Shown: positions 1-8,602 of the stretch, in pieces
How the letters are laid out: each line of letters begins with the position of its first letter
Numbering within the stretch: the first letter of the stretch is position 1
Origin: Novosphingobium percolationis
Lineage (GTDB): Bacteria > Pseudomonadota > Alphaproteobacteria > Sphingomonadales > Sphingomonadaceae
Direction: 5' to 3'
Length of the DNA: 64,000 nt
Assembly: GCF_020179425.1 (NCBI RefSeq)
Contig: NZ_JAILYM010000009.1
Location: forward strand, 45,456-109,455
The notes under the pieces: model-generated
Databases searched by the model: none
What the model was told of the DNA's origin: nothing
The model's input: only the letters and a program-made list of their open reading frames with translations
Made by a program: the position numbers and the translations under genes

Positions 1-1
1 G

Positions 2-1153
2 GGCGACGACATCGAACCGCTGCGGTTCGGCTTCGCAAATTTCTTCAGCGGCGGGGCAATCGATAACGACAGCTATGCGGCCTATCTCCAGTTCACCTAC
101 AAGGTCACCGACCGTCTCTCGATTACGCCGGGCATCCGCTACACTAACGAAACCAAGCGTTTCGATCCTTCGGCGCAGGTGATCTACCGCGATTACACCG
201 CCGGGCTGCTTCCGCCCTATCCCGATGGCGTATTCATCCAGTACAGCCGCTGCCTTGTGGGTCAACCCGCGCCGCAGTTGCTGCCGAACGGGTTCCCCGA
301 CCCGGCATGTGTTCCGTCGGCGACCAATCCTGGCGGCAACCATAATCTACCTGCGGTTGAGGTGTCCGCCAAAGCCAAGGAATGGACCCCCGCGGTCTCG
401 GTGAACTATCAGTTCACCAACGACATCATGGGCTATGCGTCTTATTCGAAGGGCTTCAAGAACGGCGGCTTCAGCCAGCGTATTTTCCCTGGTGAACTGG
501 TAACTCCGGCATTTACGCCCGAATTTGTGGAATCTTACGAAGTTGGCCTGAAGACCGAACTGTTCGACCGAAGGCTTCGCATGAACCTCGCTGTCTTCCA
601 GTCCGATTACAGCGATATCCAGATCGTAGTGAACGAAGGCATTGCGCCTAAGGTTCGCAATGCTGGTGAAGGGCGCATCAAGGGCTTCGAAATCGAAGGC
701 CAGGCCGCCCCGACCGACTGGCTGCGGATCGATTACGGCGTCGGCTATCTCGACGCCTATTACCGGACAGTCAGTCCTACAGCCTTTCCGGTGAACCTTA
801 ACTCGAAATTTGCCTTTGTTCCCGAATGGACTGCGACAGTCGCTGCTAACGCAACTGTTTACGAAGGCGACAAGGGCAAGGTCGTGCTTCGCGGCGACTG
901 GTACCACCAGAGCGGCACCTTCAAGGATGCCGTGAACAGCCCGCAACTCTATCAACCTGCCTATAGCGTGTTCGGGGCCGGCGCCTCGTACACCGATCCC
1001 AGCAATCATGTAACCGTTACTGCCGGTGTCACCAACATCGGTGACAAGCGCTACATTCAGGGCGGTTATGTCGATCTGAACGTCGGCGGCGTTGCGGAAG
1101 CCACCTATTCGCGGCCGCGCGAATGGTTCCTCAAGGTCGCCTACAAGTACTGA
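2..1153 (+). CDS. TonB-dependent receptor, C-terminal part (5' end outside window)
   Basis: The frame is open from base 2 to a TGA at 1151-1153, giving about 383 residues of an outer-membrane TonB-dependent receptor. The visible part is the beta-barrel only. Typical barrel strings include ITPGIRYTNETKRF, YASYSKGFKNGGFSQR and FESYEVGLKTELFDRRLRMN-like strands, then NIGDKRYIQGGYVDL and a C-terminal aromatic residue (KVAYKY). The signal peptide, TonB box and plug lie upstream of the window. Its position ahead of a phenolic catabolic cluster suggests uptake of an aromatic substrate, but specificity cannot be read from the barrel. A strong hairpin follows the stop codon. Confidence 0.93.
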   Translation, partial: GDDIEPLRFGFANFFSGGAIDNDSYAAYLQFTYKVTDRLSITPGIRYTNETKRFDPSAQVIYRDYTAGLLPPYPDGVFIQYSRCLVGQPAPQLLPNGFPDPACVPSATNPGGNHNLPAVEVSAKAKEWTPAVSVNYQFTNDIMGYASYSKGFKNGGFSQRIFPGELVTPAFTPEFVESYEVGLKTELFDRRLRMNLAVFQSDYSDIQIVVNEGIAPKVRNAGEGRIKGFEIEGQAAPTDWLRIDYGVGYLDAYYRTVSPTAFPVNLNSKFAFVPEWTATVAANATVYEGDKGKVVLRGDWYHQSGTFKDAVNSPQLYQPAYSVFGAGASYTDPSNHVTVTAGVTNIGDKRYIQGGYVDLNVGGVAEATYSRPREWFLKVAYKY

Positions 1154-1164
1154 CGGCTCTGCCT

Positions 1165-1186
1165 GGGGTGACCGAAAGGTCACCCC
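1165..1186 (+). terminator. Hairpin after the TonB receptor gene
   Basis: A perfect 9-bp stem, GGGGTGACC / GGTCACCCC, closes a GAAA tetraloop 11 bases after the receptor stop codon. There is no T-run after it (the following bases are ATCGATTGGGG). It is either a weak intrinsic terminator or a 3'-end stabilising hairpin that separates the receptor from the aldehyde dehydrogenase gene. Confidence 0.6.
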
Positions 1187-1274
1187 ATCGATTGGGGGGG
1201 ATCCGCTCCGGCGGTTCCGCCCCGTTTCGTTTGCATCCCTTGAACTTCCCAACCGACTGCCAAGGTTTCGCTCC

Positions 1275-2774
1275 ATGCCTGTTTCCCAGCCATCCTTGTC
1301 CCGGCCCGAATTCGCTGCAGGCCTGCCGATCGTCGATGGCGAGGCCATAGCCACTACCGAGCGGGCGATTGCCGTGATCAATCCTGCGACGGGGATGGCG
1401 CTGACGGAAATCCCCCTCCTAGGTGCGGTCGAGGCGAACCGCGCCGTCGAAAGCAACGCCAGAGCCTTCGGGGAATGGCGGGCCCATTCGGCCGCCGAAC
1501 GCGCCGCCATTCTGCACGCTTGGTTCGCGCTTGTTCGCGAAAACCGCAACGATCTGGCAATACTGCTCACGGCCGAACAGGGCAAGCCGCTCGCCGAAGC
1601 GCTGGGCGAGATCGACTATGCGGCCAGTTTCATCCAATGGTTCGCGGAAGAAGCCCGGCGCATCAATGGCGAGATCATCCCCGCCCAACGCGATCGCCGG
1701 GTCCTGGTTCTCAAGCAGCCGGTGGGCCTGGTCGGCGCGATTACGCCATGGAATTTTCCCGCAGCGATGATCACGCGCAAGGTCGCGCCCGCCCTGGCCG
1801 CAGGATGCACCGTTACACTCAAACCCGCCGAACTGACCCCGCTCACGGCCTTCGCGCTGGCCCGGCTGGCACTCGAAGCCGGTGTTCCGGCGGGCACTTT
1901 CAACGTCATCGCAGGCGATGCGCCGGCGATCGGATCGGTCCTGACCAGCCATCCCGGCGTTGCCAAATTCACCTTCACCGGCTCCACCACGGTTGGCAAG
2001 CTGCTGACCGCGCAGTGCGCGACGACGCTCAAGCGGGTGTCGATGGAGCTGGGCGGCAACGCTCCGCTGATCGTGTTCGACGATGCCGATATCGACGTCG
2101 CCGTGGCGGGCACGATCGCTTCAAAGTTCCGAAACACCGGCCAGACCTGCGTCTGCGCCAACCGCATCCTGGTGCAGAACGGCATCCATGACCGGTTCGC
2201 CGAAGCGCTGGCCGCCAGAGTCGCGGCTTTCCGCGTCGGCAACGGCCTGGAAGGCGAGACCGATCAGGGCCCGCTGATCACCGCCGCGGCATTGCAGAAG
2301 GTGCGCGAACATGTCGGCGATGCCGTCGGGCGCGGTGCCCGGATCGTCACGGGAGGCGAAGGCCATGAAGCCGGCGAGCTGTTCCACCAGCCCACGGTCC
2401 TGACCGGCGCCAACCCGGACATGCGGCTGGCGCTGGAAGAGACCTTCGGACCGGTCGCTCCCCTCTTCCGTTTCGAAACCGAGGCCGAAGCCCTGACCCT
2501 GGCCAACAGCACCCGCTCGGGCCTGGCCGCCTACGCATTCACCCGCGACATGGACCGGTTCTGGCGCCTTGCCGAAGGTCTCGAGGTCGGCATGGTCGGC
2601 GTCAACAACGGCATCATTTCTTCGGAAACCATGCCTTTCGGCGGGGTCAAGGAATCGGGACTGGGGCGCGAGGGATCGCGTCACGGGATCGACGAATTCC
2701 TGGAACTCAAGGCCATAAGTCTCGGCTTGCCGCCGCAGCCCGCAATTGAAGCGGAGAATCCCCAAAGGTCATAG
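1275..2774 (+). CDS. Aldehyde dehydrogenase, succinate-semialdehyde dehydrogenase (GabD)-like
   Basis: This is a 499-residue NAD(P)+-dependent aldehyde dehydrogenase, full length for the family. Visible motifs are GAITPWNFP (substrate/cofactor channel), FTFTGSTTVGK (NAD loop), MELGGNAP with the general base Glu258, and GQTCVCANR with the catalytic Cys292. The C-terminal PFGGVKESGLGREGS is typical of the GabD/succinate-semialdehyde branch. ATG 1275 is chosen because homology starts there; the frame is open upstream to 1092 but that part overlaps the receptor gene. An HpaI-type aldolase encoded at 13.2 kb would release succinate semialdehyde or a related aldehyde, so this enzyme could close that route. 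The substrate is inferred. Confidence 0.9.
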   Translation: MPVSQPSLSRPEFAAGLPIVDGEAIATTERAIAVINPATGMALTEIPLLGAVEANRAVESNARAFGEWRAHSAAERAAILHAWFALVRENRNDLAILLTAEQGKPLAEALGEIDYAASFIQWFAEEARRINGEIIPAQRDRRVLVLKQPVGLVGAITPWNFPAAMITRKVAPALAAGCTVTLKPAELTPLTAFALARLALEAGVPAGTFNVIAGDAPAIGSVLTSHPGVAKFTFTGSTTVGKLLTAQCATTLKRVSMELGGNAPLIVFDDADIDVAVAGTIASKFRNTGQTCVCANRILVQNGIHDRFAEALAARVAAFRVGNGLEGETDQGPLITAAALQKVREHVGDAVGRGARIVTGGEGHEAGELFHQPTVLTGANPDMRLALEETFGPVAPLFRFETEAEALTLANSTRSGLAAYAFTRDMDRFWRLAEGLEVGMVGVNNGIISSETMPFGGVKESGLGREGSRHGIDEFLELKAISLGLPPQPAIEAENPQRS

Positions 2775-2803
2775 CTTCAAGGTGCTCTTAAATGTTGCTT
2801 ATA

Positions 2804-2823
2804 GTGCAATTTGTTGCATAATG
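2804..2823 (+). promoter_or_regulatory. Candidate operator A of the catabolic cluster
   Basis: GTGCAATTTGTTGCATAATG lies just before the decarboxylase operon. It resembles sequences at 12287-12311 and 16499-16519, and the stretch after it (GGGAGAAGGATT) also resembles the region after the 12.3-kb copy (GGGAGAGGATATG). The half-site spacing is 2 bp shorter than in the other two copies. A role as a site for the IclR-type regulator encoded at 16.5-17.4 kb is inferred. Confidence 0.45.
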
Positions 2824-2845
2824 GATGAGGGAGAAGGATTCGGGC

Positions 2846-2902
2846 ATGAACGTTGCGACGGGAGTACGCAGGAAACGCGCGGGCGGCGCAGTCCGCCAGT
2901 GA
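2846..2902 (+). CDS. Possible 18-codon leader peptide coupled to the ubiX-like gene
   Basis: ATG 2846 follows a good ribosome-binding sequence (GGGAGAAGGA at 2829-2838) and opens an 18-codon frame (MNVATGVRRKRAGGAVRQ). It ends in a TGA that overlaps the GTG start of the ubiX-like gene as GTGA. The overlap and the ribosome-binding site suggest translational coupling. The peptide may itself have no function. The alternative is that the ubiX-like protein starts at in-frame ATG 2821, which would place its start inside the candidate operator. Confidence 0.35.
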   Translation: MNVATGVRRKRAGGAVRQ

Positions 2903-3516
2903 AGCGCGTGGTCGTTGCCATAACCGGAGCGACAGGCTCGGTTTACGGGCAGCGCCTGCTCGAGATGCTCCGCGAACAAGGTGGCTGGGAAACCCACCTC
3001 GTCATGTCGCAAGCCGCCTTGCTCAACATCCGCGAAGAAATTCCCGATGGGCGCCGCCTGATCGAAGGTGCAGCCGATGTGGTGCACAGTGTCCGCAATG
3101 TCGGTGCCAGCATCGCCAGCGGTTCGTTCTTGTGCGACGGCATGGTGATAGCGCCCTGCTCGATGCGCACTCTGGCAGCGGTGGCCCACGGTCTGTCCGA
3201 CAATCTGATCACGCGCGCCGCCGATGTGATGCTGAAGGAGCGGCGCAAGCTGGTGCTGATGACCCGCGAGACGCCGCTCAACCTGGCTCACCTGCGCAAC
3301 ATGGTCGCCTGCACCGAAATGGGCGCGGTCATTTTTCCACCGGTCCCGGCATTCTACGCCCGTCCTGCAGGCCTTCAGGACATCGTCGATCACAGCTGCA
3401 CACGGGTGCTGGATCACTTCGACATACATCGCAACGCAGCGGGCCGCTGGCAGGGACTTTCCACCGAGAGTGCGGTCGCCGAACCGGCGCCGCTGAAGAT
3501 CGAAAGGCAAGCATGA
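2899..3516 (+). CDS. UbiX/BsdB-type flavin prenyltransferase
   Basis: This is a 205-residue protein of the UbiX/Pad1/BsdB/VdcB family. These enzymes attach a prenyl group to FMN to make the prenylated-FMN cofactor of UbiD-type decarboxylases in the cytoplasm. The N-terminal ITGATGSVYGQRLLEML is the FMN-binding start of the family. APCSMRTLAAVAHGLSDNLITRAADVMLKE and TRETPLNLAHLRNM are its signature blocks. GTG 2899 is chosen because homology begins at once (KRVVVAITGATG); an upstream in-frame ATG exists at 2821. The stop overlaps the next start (ATGA). With the UbiD-type protein and small subunit 4 kb downstream it completes a bsdBCD/vdcBCD-like set. Confidence 0.92.
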   Translation: MKRVVVAITGATGSVYGQRLLEMLREQGGWETHLVMSQAALLNIREEIPDGRRLIEGAADVVHSVRNVGASIASGSFLCDGMVIAPCSMRTLAAVAHGLSDNLITRAADVMLKERRKLVLMTRETPLNLAHLRNMVACTEMGAVIFPPVPAFYARPAGLQDIVDHSCTRVLDHFDIHRNAAGRWQGLSTESAVAEPAPLKIERQA

Positions 3517-4085
3517 TGGCTTGGGATATCAAGCGACGCGAGCTCCTGGGAGCCGGAGCGCTGGGCGCAGCCGTGGCCGGGCTTGGCGTATTGCCCGGAG
3601 CGGCGGCGGCCCGCGCACGCAGGGTGACGGTGATCGAGGAAAGCGCGTCGCCGGAAAGCCGGATGTTCGCGGCGACGCTTGCCGAAAGCGGCGTGGTTGG
3701 CCGGACCATCCGGCTTGACCGGTCGCTCAATGTCCTTCTGCACGAACTGGACGATGCCGATGGCCTGATCGTTGGCCTGACGTCGGATCCCGCGGCCATG
3801 ATCGCCGGACAGGTTCTGGTCGCGCGCGGCGCCCGCCCGGCGTTGTTGTGGCGGCACCATTACACGGGCGGACGCTGGCAGCATCGGACCAAGGGCGCCG
3901 CGCAGCTGCTCCAAGGCGCCTCGGCGGCATGGCCGGTGGCCGTCGCGCACCTGGTTCGCGACGCGCTCGGCGCGCCAACCGAAGCTCGCTTGAACACCTG
4001 TCAGTCGGGTTCGTGCGATATCGCGGCCAGCAGCCCCGGACTGCTGGCCTCCTGGGTTTATGAAATCGGGGGAGACCTGTCTTGA
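3513..4085 (+). CDS. Unknown protein with Tat signal, between ubiX-like and flavoprotein genes
   Basis: A 190-residue protein of unknown function. It starts with a twin-arginine signal (KRRELLGAGALGAAVAGLGVLPGAAAARA), so it is probably exported folded to the periplasm. The mature part is soluble with no recognised domain. The C-terminal half has LLWRHHYTGGRWQHRT and the pair of cysteines in NTCQSGSCDIAASSPG. It overlaps the gene before it (ATGA) and the gene after it (TTGA) by 4 bases, so the three are translationally coupled. From memory, p-cresol operons of Pseudomonas carry an unknown ORF (pchX) directly before the flavoprotein gene; this could be the counterpart here, perhaps in cofactor assembly. 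That is inference from position only. Confidence 0.8.
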   Translation: MMAWDIKRRELLGAGALGAAVAGLGVLPGAAAARARRVTVIEESASPESRMFAATLAESGVVGRTIRLDRSLNVLLHELDDADGLIVGLTSDPAAMIAGQVLVARGARPALLWRHHYTGGRWQHRTKGAAQLLQGASAAWPVAVAHLVRDALGAPTEARLNTCQSGSCDIAASSPGLLASWVYEIGGDLS

Positions 4086-5641
4086 GCCGCATTGTTCCCC
4101 AGGGTGTCGACGCATCCACTTTCAACAAGGCGCTCGACGAGCTTGCCGCGGTTGTCGGCAAGCAATGGGTATTCCTCGACGAGCTTCCGCTTTCGGCGTA
4201 CCGGGACGCCTATTCGCCGCTGGCCGATGGCGAAATGCTGCCGTCCGCCGCTGTTGCGCCCGACGGTGTCGAGCAAATCCAGAAGATCCTGGCAGTCGTA
4301 AACGCCTACAAGATCCCTGTCTGGACCATCGGGACCGGCCGCAATTTTGCCTATGGCGGCCCGGCCCCGCGCAAATCCGGCTATGTCATGCTCGATCTGC
4401 GGCGGATGAACCGCGTGATCGAAGTAAACGAGAAATACGGCTATGCGCTGGTCGAACCCGGCGTGTCCTACATGCAGCTTTATCGCCATCTGCGCCAGAT
4501 CGGCAGCAAGCTGTGGATCGATCCTGCCGCACCAGCCTGGGGCGGCGTGATGGGCAATGCGCTGGAGCATGGCGCCGGCTATACCCCCTATGGCGACCAT
4601 TTTGTCATGCAGTGCGGCATGGAAGTGGTTCTGGCCGATGGTGAAATCGTCCGCACCGGCCAGGGCGCACTTGCCGGATCGAAGCATTGGCAAGTCACCA
4701 AGCACGTGGCCGGCCCGCATTTCGACGGCATGTTCACCCAATCCAATTTCGGCGTGGTGACCAAGATGGGCATCTGGCTGATGCCGGAACCGCCGGGCTA
4801 CAAGCCCTTCATGATCACCTACCAGAAGGAGGAGGATCTTGAGGCGATCTTCGAGGTCACCCGGGCGCTCAAGGTCAACCAGATCATCCCGAATGCGGCG
4901 GTTGCGGTTGATCTGCTGTGGGAGGCCTCGGCCAAGACCACGCGGCGCCACTATTACGATGGCAAGGGCCCGCTGCCGCCGTCGATCCGTGCCAAGATCG
5001 CCTCGGACCACGATCTGGGAATGTGGAACTATTACGGTGCGCTGTACGGCCCGCCTCCGGTGATCGAGAACAACTGGAAGGTGGTGGAGGATGCCTTGAT
5101 GAGCATTCCCGGCGCCAAGGTCCATTTCGATCGCAAGAACGATCCGGCCTGGGACTATCGCGTACGGCTGATGCGCGGCGAGCCGAACATGACCGAATTC
5201 AGCATCATGAACTGGATCGGCGGCGGCGGGCACATCAACTTTTCGCCGATCTCGGCGCCCAGTGGTTCCGAAGCACTTGCCCAATACAAGCTGATCAAGC
5301 AGCGCTGCAACGATCACGGCTTCGACTACATCGGCGAATTCCTGGTCGGCTGGCGCGACATGCATCACATCCTGATGATCATGTACGACCGCGCCGACGA
5401 GACGATGCGCAAGAGCGCCTACGACCTGTTCGGCCTGCTGGTCGACGAGGCTGCGGAGGCGGGGTTCGGCGAATACCGCACGCACCTCGCCTTCATGGAT
5501 CAGATCGCCAGGACCTACAAACACAACGACGGCGCACTCTGGGATCTCCACCACCGTCTCAAGGATGTTCTCGATCCCAACGGCATTCTCTCTCCGGGCA
5601 AGCAGGGCATCTGGCCCAAGGCGATGCGCACAAGCGCGTAA
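4082..5641 (+). CDS. FAD-linked oxidase, vanillyl-alcohol oxidase / 4-cresol dehydrogenase flavoprotein type
   Basis: A 519-residue flavoprotein of the VAO/PCMH family, which oxidises 4-alkylphenols or 4-hydroxybenzylic alcohols through a quinone methide. An N-terminal FAD-binding PCMH domain (PVWTIGTGRNFAYGG, ALVEPGVSYMQLYRHL, GYTPYGDHFVMQCGMEVVLADG) is followed by the C-terminal cap domain. The cap retains DYIGEFLVGWRDMHHI, the region of covalent FAD attachment in the family. The tail GEYRTHLAFMDQIARTY...DPNGILSPGKQGIWP is very like fungal VAO and eugenol oxidase. Translation probably starts at TTG 4082, overlapping the preceding stop. The nearby cytochrome favours a dehydrogenase using cytochrome c over an oxidase, but both are possible. 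Confidence 0.92.
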   Translation: MSRIVPQGVDASTFNKALDELAAVVGKQWVFLDELPLSAYRDAYSPLADGEMLPSAAVAPDGVEQIQKILAVVNAYKIPVWTIGTGRNFAYGGPAPRKSGYVMLDLRRMNRVIEVNEKYGYALVEPGVSYMQLYRHLRQIGSKLWIDPAAPAWGGVMGNALEHGAGYTPYGDHFVMQCGMEVVLADGEIVRTGQGALAGSKHWQVTKHVAGPHFDGMFTQSNFGVVTKMGIWLMPEPPGYKPFMITYQKEEDLEAIFEVTRALKVNQIIPNAAVAVDLLWEASAKTTRRHYYDGKGPLPPSIRAKIASDHDLGMWNYYGALYGPPPVIENNWKVVEDALMSIPGAKVHFDRKNDPAWDYRVRLMRGEPNMTEFSIMNWIGGGGHINFSPISAPSGSEALAQYKLIKQRCNDHGFDYIGEFLVGWRDMHHILMIMYDRADETMRKSAYDLFGLLVDEAAEAGFGEYRTHLAFMDQIARTYKHNDGALWDLHHRLKDVLDPNGILSPGKQGIWPKAMRTSA

Positions 5642-5675
5642 CGGCGCCAGATTCTGACCCAAGGAAAGCAGCAAG

Positions 5676-7121
5676 ATGAAGAACCTCGATCACTGGATTG
5701 GCGGCGTGGCGGTAGCGCCTGGAAGTGGCACCTATTTCGACGACCTCAATCCGGTCGACGACAGCGTCTACGCCAGGGTTGCGGCGGGCACCGCCGCCGA
5801 CGTCGATCGTGCTGTCGAGGCCGCCGACAAGGCGTTTCGCCAGCACCGCGACCTGCCCGCCGCGGTGCGCGAAGGCTGGATGGTCAAGGCCGCGGAAATC
5901 ATGGAGCGCGACGCCGCGCTGTTCAGCGAGGTATTGATCGACGAAATCGGTTCGCCCGCTGCCAAGGCCGGGTTCGAGACGCGGTTCGCAGTGAGCTTCC
6001 TGCGCGCCGCCGCCGGGGTGCCGCGGCGGGTCCGCGGCGAGACAATTCCCTCCGACACGCCGGGCCGCTTCAGCATGAGCCTGCGCCAGCCGGTGGGGGT
6101 AGTCGCCGGGATTACCCCGTTCAACGTGCCGCTGATAAAGGGCATCAAGCAATCTGCGATGGCGCTGGCGACCGGCAACGCCTTCGTTCTCCTGCCGTCC
6201 GAAGCCGCACCCAAGGTCGCCGATCTGCTCGCCGCCCTGTGGCGCGAAGCCGGCGTGCCCGATGGGCTGTTCAACATCGTCTACGGCAATGGCGCGGAAA
6301 TCGGAGATGCCCTGACCGGCCATCCCAAGGTTGCCTCGATAACCTTCACCGGGTCGTCGCGGGTCGGCAAGCACATCGCCGGGATCGCCGCCCGGAACCT
6401 CAAGAAGTATACACTCGAACTCGGCGGCAAGAGCCCGTTGATCGTGTGCGCCGATGCCGATCTCGAAAAGGCCGTCGGTGCCGCGCTGTTCAGCATCTTC
6501 ATGTATCAGGGCCAGGTCTGCATGGGGGCATCGCGGATCTACGTTGAACGTCCAATCTTCAACGCCTTTGCCAAGGCCTTCGCCGCCGCGACGGCCAAGG
6601 CCAAGGGCGGCGACCTGCGCGAGCCCACCACCATGCTCGGACCGATCATTTCGGAACGCCAACGCGATCGCGTCCGCCGGCATATCGACGATGCCCGCAC
6701 CAAGGGCGCTGCAATTCTTGCGGGGGCCGAATGGAACGGCAACTGTTGCTCGGCCACGGTGCTGAGCGGCGTGACGCCAGAGATGACGGTCTTTGCCGAG
6801 GAAACCTTCGGCCCGGTCACTTCGCTCTATCCATTCGACTCGCTCGAGGAAGCGATCGACCTGGCGAATGACACCGAATACGGCCTGAGCGCGTCGATCT
6901 TCACCCGCGATATCGACAAGGCCCTGCGCTTTGCCCAGCAGGCGGAAGCGGGGATGGTCCATATCAACGCTCCGACCCTGCACGACGAACCGCACGTTCC
7001 CTTCGGCGGCACCAAGGCTTCGGGGTTCGGGCGCGAAGGCACCGAGGCCGATCTGGAAATCATGACCGAGTGGAAATGGGTGACCGTCCAGACGGCCCCC
7101 GCCGGCCACGGCGGCCATTGA
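5676..7121 (+). CDS. Aldehyde dehydrogenase, benzaldehyde/vanillin dehydrogenase-like
   Basis: A 481-residue NAD(P)+-dependent aldehyde dehydrogenase with a clear ribosome-binding site (AAGGAA) before ATG 5676. Motifs are GVVAGITPFNVPLIKG (in place of the more usual PWNFP), FTGSSRVGKHIAG, LELGGKSPL with Glu248, and GQVCMGASR with the catalytic Cys282. FNVPL and the C-terminal HVPFGGTKASGFGREGTEADLEIMTEWKW resemble benzaldehyde and vanillin dehydrogenases. In this operon it would oxidise the 4-hydroxybenzaldehyde-type product of the flavoprotein to the acid that the decarboxylase then uses. The exact substrate is not determinable. Confidence 0.9.
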   Translation: MKNLDHWIGGVAVAPGSGTYFDDLNPVDDSVYARVAAGTAADVDRAVEAADKAFRQHRDLPAAVREGWMVKAAEIMERDAALFSEVLIDEIGSPAAKAGFETRFAVSFLRAAAGVPRRVRGETIPSDTPGRFSMSLRQPVGVVAGITPFNVPLIKGIKQSAMALATGNAFVLLPSEAAPKVADLLAALWREAGVPDGLFNIVYGNGAEIGDALTGHPKVASITFTGSSRVGKHIAGIAARNLKKYTLELGGKSPLIVCADADLEKAVGAALFSIFMYQGQVCMGASRIYVERPIFNAFAKAFAAATAKAKGGDLREPTTMLGPIISERQRDRVRRHIDDARTKGAAILAGAEWNGNCCSATVLSGVTPEMTVFAEETFGPVTSLYPFDSLEEAIDLANDTEYGLSASIFTRDIDKALRFAQQAEAGMVHINAPTLHDEPHVPFGGTKASGFGREGTEADLEIMTEWKWVTVQTAPAGHGGH

Positions 7122-7144
7122 GCTGGTCTGACTGAAGGGAATTG

Positions 7145-8602
7145 ATGATGCAGGATCTGGCCAAGCGATCGCGGTCCATCACCTCGCTGCGGGACTTCCT
7201 CGAATTGCTGGGCGATGCCGGACAGGCGATCACCTGGAGCGAGCGGGTGATGCCCGAGCCCGACGTGCGCAACATCGCGGTCGCCGCATCGCGCGACGCC
7301 AACGGCGCGCCTGCGATCGTGTTTGACAACATTGCCGGATACCCCGGCAAACGCACCGCAGTCGGCGTGCACGGTTCATGGGACAATATCGCGCTGTTGC
7401 TCGGCCGCCCCAAGGGAACGACAATCCGCGAACTGTTCTTCGAGATCGCCGGGCGCTGGGGCGATGCGGCGGCGCAGATCAGCACCGTTCCCGAAGGCCA
7501 GGCGCCGGTTCACGAATGCCGGATCGAAAGCGGGATCAACCTCTACGACGTGCTGCCGGTCTACCGCATCAACGAATTCGATGGCGGCTTCTACCTCGGC
7601 AAGGCGTCGGTGGCGTCGCGCGATCCGGAAGACCCGGACAATTTCGGCAAGCAGAACGTCGGCATCTACCGGCTGCAACTGCAAGGTCCCGACAGCTTCA
7701 CCCTGATGACCATCCCGTCGCACGACATGGGCAAGCAGATCATGGCGGCCGAACGTACCGGCCTGCCGCTCAAGATCGCGGTCATGCTGGGCAACCATCC
7801 GGGGCTGGCGGTGTTCGCGGCGACACCGATCGGTTACGAAGAATCGGAATATTCCTATGCCTCGGCGATGATGGGCGCGCCGATCCGGCTGACCAGGTCG
7901 GGCAATGGCATCGACATCCTCGCCGACAGCGAGATAGTGATCGAAGCCGAAATGCAACTGGGCGAACGGGTCCTGGAAGGTCCGTTCGGAGAGTTTCCCG
8001 GTTCCTACAGCGGGGTCCGCAAGGCGCCGATCTTCAAGGTGACGGCCATCTCGCACCGCAAGAACCCGATCTTCGAGAACATTTATATCGGTCGCGGCTG
8101 GACCGAACACGATACCTTGATCGGCCTTCATACCTCGGCCCCGATCTATGCCCAGCTCCGCCAGAATTTTCCGGAAGTCACCGCGGTCAACGCGCTGTAC
8201 CAGCACGGGCTGACCGGGATCATTTCGGTCAAGAACCGGATGGCGGGCTTTGCCAAGACCGTCGCGCTGCGCGCGCTGAGCACTCCGCACGGGGTGATGT
8301 ATCTCAAGAACCTGATCATGGTCGATGCCGATGTCGATCCGTTCGATCTCAACCAGGTGATGTGGGCGCTTTCCACCCGCACCCGCGCCGACGACATCAT
8401 CGTCCTGCCCAACATGCCGGCGGTGCCGATCGATCCCTCGGCCGTCGTTCCCGGCAAGGGTCACCGCCTGATCATCGACGCGACCAGCTACCTACCCCCC
8501 GACCCCGTCGGCGAGGCGCATCTGGTCACCCCTCCGACCGGGCCGGACATCGACGAGCTGAGCAAGAAGATCCGGGCCATGCAACTGGGAGCTGTGCAAT
8601 GA
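7145..8602 (+). CDS. UbiD-family aromatic acid decarboxylase, large subunit (BsdC/VdcC-like)
   Basis: A 485-residue UbiD-family enzyme that would use prenylated FMN to remove or add CO2 on a hydroxybenzoate-type substrate in the cytoplasm. Family blocks visible are ITWSERVMPEPDVRNIAVAA, AVGVHGSWDNIALLLG, the central VMLGNHPGLAVFAATPI, and EGPFGEFPGSYSG with the acid residues of the E-x-P-F-G-E-F motif. ATG 7145 or 7148 follows the ribosome-binding site GAAGGG. The stop overlaps the small-subunit gene (ATGA). The separate small subunit and the local UbiX protein put it with the vanillate/4-hydroxybenzoate decarboxylases (BsdBCD, VdcBCD) rather than ubiquinone biosynthesis. Confidence 0.92.
   Translation: MMQDLAKRSRSITSLRDFLELLGDAGQAITWSERVMPEPDVRNIAVAASRDANGAPAIVFDNIAGYPGKRTAVGVHGSWDNIALLLGRPKGTTIRELFFEIAGRWGDAAAQISTVPEGQAPVHECRIESGINLYDVLPVYRINEFDGGFYLGKASVASRDPEDPDNFGKQNVGIYRLQLQGPDSFTLMTIPSHDMGKQIMAAERTGLPLKIAVMLGNHPGLAVFAATPIGYEESEYSYASAMMGAPIRLTRSGNGIDILADSEIVIEAEMQLGERVLEGPFGEFPGSYSGVRKAPIFKVTAISHRKNPIFENIYIGRGWTEHDTLIGLHTSAPIYAQLRQNFPEVTAVNALYQHGLTGIISVKNRMAGFAKTVALRALSTPHGVMYLKNLIMVDADVDPFDLNQVMWALSTRTRADDIIVLPNMPAVPIDPSAVVPGKGHRLIIDATSYLPPDPVGEAHLVTPPTGPDIDELSKKIRAMQLGAVQ

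Noticed and set aside
4058..5674. Long minus-strand frame of 538 codons opposite the first flavoprotein gene
   Set aside because: It is antisense to a gene with full family homology; its translation shows only His/Arg/Leu-rich shadow composition and no motif.
5559..7118. Long minus-strand frame opposite the second aldehyde dehydrogenase gene
   Set aside because: High-GC shadow of a clear coding sequence, with no homology.
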